NCBI GenBank assembly: GCA_024276125.1
Contig: JAJRXT010000036.1
Location: forward strand, 1-44,488
Direction of reading: 5' to 3'
Length of the DNA stretch: 44,488 nt
Source of the DNA: a bacterium
GTDB taxonomy: Bacteria; SZUA-182; SZUA-191; JAJRXT01
Below the pieces are notes generated by a model that searched no databases, was not told the origin of the DNA, and worked only from the letters and a program-made list of their open reading frames with translations. Shown here piece after piece: positions 42,372 through 44,488 of this stretch (position 1 is its first letter; every line of letters starts with the position of its first letter). The position numbers and the translations under genes are program-made.

Positions 42372-43106
42372 TTAGCGCCACCTGAGAATAAAATCTACCA
42401 ATGAATTTAATTGACGCTCATCAAGCGGTCCTGCATGTTTTTGGCTATAACCGGGCATTGAGGTACCTCGTTTTCCATCGGCAATCCAATTATAGAGATA
42501 CTTACTATCTACTTGTTTTAAATACTCAGGGGCGCTAAGAGCAGGAGCGCTGCTGCTGCCTTCACCTTCAGCGCCATGGCATTGATGACATATAGCCAAA
42601 TATAGGGAGGAACCGATTAACCCTTTTCCCTTGTCTGCATGACAACTGCGGCACTTCTTTGAAAAGAGGGTTTCTCCCACATCAAATTTTGGATGCTTTG
42701 GCGCTTTAACCTGGGTTAATAGGTGGATTACCTTTTCCGGCATTACATAATCATTGGAGAAGATGGTAATAGTTTTTTTAATATCTCCCTTTTTACCAAA
42801 AGTATCCAATTTGATTTTAAGTTCGCCGGATTCTCCGGGAGCTAGTGTTTTTGAGCTTAAAACGACAGCGGTACAGCCGCAGGAGGCTTCCACTTCTTCA
42901 ATTTTAAGTTCTTGATCGCCGGAGTTACTGAATTTAATTATTTTTTCAACCATATCATTTTGTTTTACCTCGCCAAAATCAATAACATCGTCAATGGTTA
43001 ATATGGGTCCGTCGATTATTTTTTTCTTACTACCGACTTTTGCGGCTGCAAACTGACAACAAATTAGTAACATCAAGCAAACACAAGCCAATATGGATTT
43101 TTTCAT
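42372..43106 (-). CDS. DUF1573 domain fused to a c-type cytochrome
   Basis: 244 residues with a signal peptide (ILACVCLMLLICCQFAAA). Residues 35-135 are DUF1573: IDFGEVKQNDMVEKIIKFSN, then EVEASCGCTAVVLSS with its CGC motif, then LAPGESGELKIKLDTFGKKG. The C-terminal part has two heme-binding motifs, CRSCH and CHQCH, about 20 residues apart, and a downstream Met in GTSMPGYS that could be an axial ligand. DUF1573 domains are immunoglobulin-like and common in Planctomycetes and Bacteroidetes. The fusion predicts a periplasmic electron carrier. GAGGG lies 5 bases before ATG. No oxidase gene is near. Confidence 0.85.
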   Translation of the reverse strand: MKKSILACVCLMLLICCQFAAAKVGSKKKIIDGPILTIDDVIDFGEVKQNDMVEKIIKFSNSGDQELKIEEVEASCGCTAVVLSSKTLAPGESGELKIKLDTFGKKGDIKKTITIFSNDYVMPEKVIHLLTQVKAPKHPKFDVGETLFSKKCRSCHADKGKGLIGSSLYLAICHQCHGAEGEGSSSAPALSAPEYLKQVDSKYLYNWIADGKRGTSMPGYSQKHAGPLDERQLNSLVDFILRWR

Positions 43107-43662
43107 TATTCCCTCGTTAAAATGTTAATTAGTAATATGGTGGTGTTCAGTTAACTTATTGTTTTGTATGTTTATTTATCACATAAGAACATAAAAGTGA
43201 CTAGGTATAGGCATTTGTTTGTTTATCCGAAACAAAGAAAACACGATTTTTTCGGATTTTACCGGTGCGTTGAATTCTCAACAAAAAAATGCGGAAATCC
43301 TAGACATGTTTCTTAGCATAAATAATCGGATATTGCTAATATAGAATATGATTTTAAGTTTTGATATGTTCTTAATTATATTTTAACTCAATAAATCTAA
43401 ATAATCAAGTTTTTCCCAAAAATAGAGATTGGTTCATGGACAGCTTGCCTTTTATGATTTTGAACATTTTTAAAAGCTTAAAAATAAATTTTTTCTTTAC
43501 ATCGTCAAATTTACCTGTCCATTTTGGGTTGTTCTGTTGGTTTTTACCTGAACATAGCGATTTCAGGCACACTACAGCTTAGCTTTTTCTAATCGTTTAA
43601 GTTTTGTCAGTTCGCCTGCTCACTCCAACGACAGAGCGTATACCCGCTGTTGGAATGGTTGT
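43107..43662. other. AT-rich stretch without recognisable gene
   Basis: No supported coding region. A 56-codon frame (43405-43572, -) is rich in Lys and Phe and unrecognised. TCCAAC...GTTGGA at about 43625-43653 is a small inverted repeat just before the IS remnant. Confidence 0.5.
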
Positions 43663-43832
43663 ACTTTTCTGGACACATAAATTCGTATATCATTATGGAA
43701 CTAATCAAGGAGCGTGTGTCCAAATAAGTGAGAATAAGAAATATACATCAGAATTTAACAATTGGGGATAAGGCGCCTGCCAAGTATGAAGAAGAATATT
43801 CGAAAGCCGCCTAAAAAAGTGTCCGGAAAAGT
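43663..43832 (+). mobile_element. internally deleted IS3-like element
   Basis: Inverted ends ACTTTTCTGGACAC (43663-43676) and GTGTCCGGAAAAGT (43819-43832) differ at one position. AAGGAG at 43707 precedes ENKKYTSEF (43730-43756), resembling an IS3 OrfA start. This is followed, in another frame, by an OrfB-like tail, IGDKAPAKYEEEY, ending at TAA 43812-43814. The whole middle of the transposase is missing. Confidence 0.6.
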
Positions 43833-43864
43833 GTTGACAGATCACTTGGTACGACTACACTCGT

Positions 43865-43970
43865 CTTGTGTAATTGTGGATAACAAAAAACACGTTACCC
43901 ACAATAACACAAGCCCTACTGCTATTTCTACACTGTGATAATCAAAAAAAAATGATGCTCTTTACCCACA
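43865..43970. other. hairpin with DnaA-box-like sequences
   Basis: CTTGTGTAATTGTGG (43865-43879) and CCACAATAACACAAG (43899-43913) form a stem with one mismatch. TGTGGATAA at 43875-43883 is a perfect DnaA box in reverse, and TTACCCACA occurs at 43895-43903 and 43962-43970. Three boxes in about 100 bases could bind DnaA, but chance or repeat origin is possible. An R9-like right half follows at about 43985-44052. Confidence 0.35.
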
Positions 43971-44053
43971 GATTTGCCGGAGAAGGCAAACAAGTCATGG
44001 ATTCTTGTCTCCACTGGAATGACAGAAAAACTGAATTACAACACAGTCTCTAA

Positions 44054-44221
44054 CTAACAGCAGTTACTTTTTTCTCTGCTGCTTTCTTTGGGCTTGCAGG
44101 TGCAGCAATTCTGTAGAACCTTAAAACAATCACAATTCTCTTTTACACCCTCTCCTGTAACCTCAAAACGATAACCATTATCAATTTTGGTTATCTTAAT
44201 TTGACAGCATTCCTGTTCCAC
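44054..44221 (-). CDS. small cysteine-rich protein, copy 2
   Basis: 55 residues from GTG at 44221, with the same AGGGGAGGTG site as copy 1; it is below the usual length cut-off for gene callers. It carries nine cysteines (ECC, NCDC, NCC, TC, NCC). The 5' block 44150-44257 is identical to 31771-31878 except at one position, whereas the 3' half differs by many substitutions and lacks the extra LKEN repeat. Upstream, the homology stops exactly at an R6 end (44257-44274), so the palindromic operator of copy 1 is absent. No terminator hairpin was seen. Confidence 0.75.
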   Translation of the reverse strand: MEQECCQIKITKIDNGYRFEVTGEGVKENCDCFKVLQNCCTCKPKESSREKSNCC

Positions 44222-44256
44222 TATATTCACCTCCCCTTAGCATATATTGTTATAGT

Positions 44257-44274
44257 AACCTGAGTTCGACATAA
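44257..44274. repeat. solo R6 end at the promoter of cysteine-rich copy 2
   Basis: AACCTGAGTTCGACATAA, identical to the terminus of the complete R6 at 24259-24456. A degraded R5-like end (TAAGCATAGTTGC) lies at about 44349-44361. Confidence 0.7.
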
Positions 44275-44370
44275 GGTTATATGGTTGCGGGCAGCATTTG
44301 CAGGTGTTTGGGAGAGATATTCAGGCTTGGTTTTTTATCCTGATAGGTATAAGCATAGTTGCTTAAATAA

Positions 44371-44488
44371 CTATAACAATTCAGCGTAAGTTTTCAGATT
44401 TAGCTTAAGTGGATTTATCATCCAACCGGCATTGAAGCGCCATATGTGTTTTCGAAATCGTTTGATAAGCTCGTCTAGTCCGCCGCAA
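44371..44488 (-). CDS. C-terminal end of an unidentified protein, partial
   Basis: The last 38 residues of a gene entering from the right edge, ending TTG TTA TAG. The visible part is basic and aromatic (KRFRKHIWRFNAGWMINPLK). I do not recognise the family. The frame is assigned only because it is open to the edge. Confidence 0.4.
   Translation of the reverse strand, partial: CGGLDELIKRFRKHIWRFNAGWMINPLKLNLKTYAELL

Noticed and set aside
43405-43572. 56-codon Lys/Phe-rich frame on the minus strand
   Set aside because: Composition is what AT-rich random DNA gives; no start site or family match.

Overview
The window reads as one contig of a Gram-negative-type (diderm) bacterium with AT-leaning DNA. 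It has a TonB-dependent receptor, an RlpA-type lipoprotein and a periplasmic c-type cytochrome. It also has an alternative-heme-pathway radical SAM enzyme (AhbD type) beside hemB, which suggests an anaerobic or facultative life style. I cannot name the lineage; a Planctomycetota, Desulfobacterota or Omnitrophota-like genome would fit, but this is a guess. No phage, CRISPR array, rRNA or tRNA was seen.

Layout. 1-589: partial DnaJ-domain membrane protein (-). 856-12000 (+): miaB, a FAD oxidoreductase overlapping a glycosyltransferase, an HsdR_N-like nuclease gene broken by TGA, two paralogous coiled-coil genes, a radical SAM/SPASM gene, rarA, and a GAF/HD-GYP gene broken by TAA. 12073-19310 (-): truncated isochorismatase-like gene, ABC-type periplasmic binding protein plus TonB receptor, Gp37/Gp68-family gene, ahbD-hemB. 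20067-23984 (+): yifB/comM, then proC-yggT-yggU-nudix. 24725-30143 (-): asnB broken by TAA, mtaB, and a TolB-like/TPR protein. 30905-31992 (+): a MarR regulator and a small cysteine-rich protein. 32293-43106 (-): dprA, an orphan minimal nucleotidyltransferase, a cation/proton antiporter, rlpA, rmuC, a GlpA-like/FAD oxidoreductase/DUF1667 trio whose middle gene has two stops, a small membrane protein, and a DUF1573-cytochrome c fusion. The right edge holds an IS remnant, a second copy of the cysteine-rich gene and the tail of an unknown gene.

Two features dominate. First, intergenic DNA is packed with non-autonomous palindromic elements of at least eight families. These are inserted into each other, twice with visible target duplications, and several abut broken gene ends. 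I call them R1 (ends TGTCATTCTGAG/CAGAATGACA), R2 (GTAGGGTGG/CCACCCTAC), R3 (GTAGCCGCCGAC hairpins), R4 (GTTTCGGGGTG hairpins), R5 (AAGCATAATTGCAC), R6 (AACCTGAGTTCGACATAA), R7 (about 280 bp palindrome around GGTTGGCGGC), R8 (CTCTTGCAAAA) and R9 (AGACTGTGTC/GACACAGCCT). Second, four otherwise intact genes carry five in-frame stops. Each lies at a conserved Gly or Glu position and is explained by one G-to-T change (GGA to TGA or GAA to TAA). All three stop codons are used normally elsewhere, so global recoding is unlikely.

The most novel-looking unit is the MarR regulator with the duplicated cysteine-rich mini-protein. The two copies share a 108-nt block including the ribosome binding site (107 of 108 identical), and their 3' halves diverge. 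A MarR-box-like palindrome lies upstream of the first copy.
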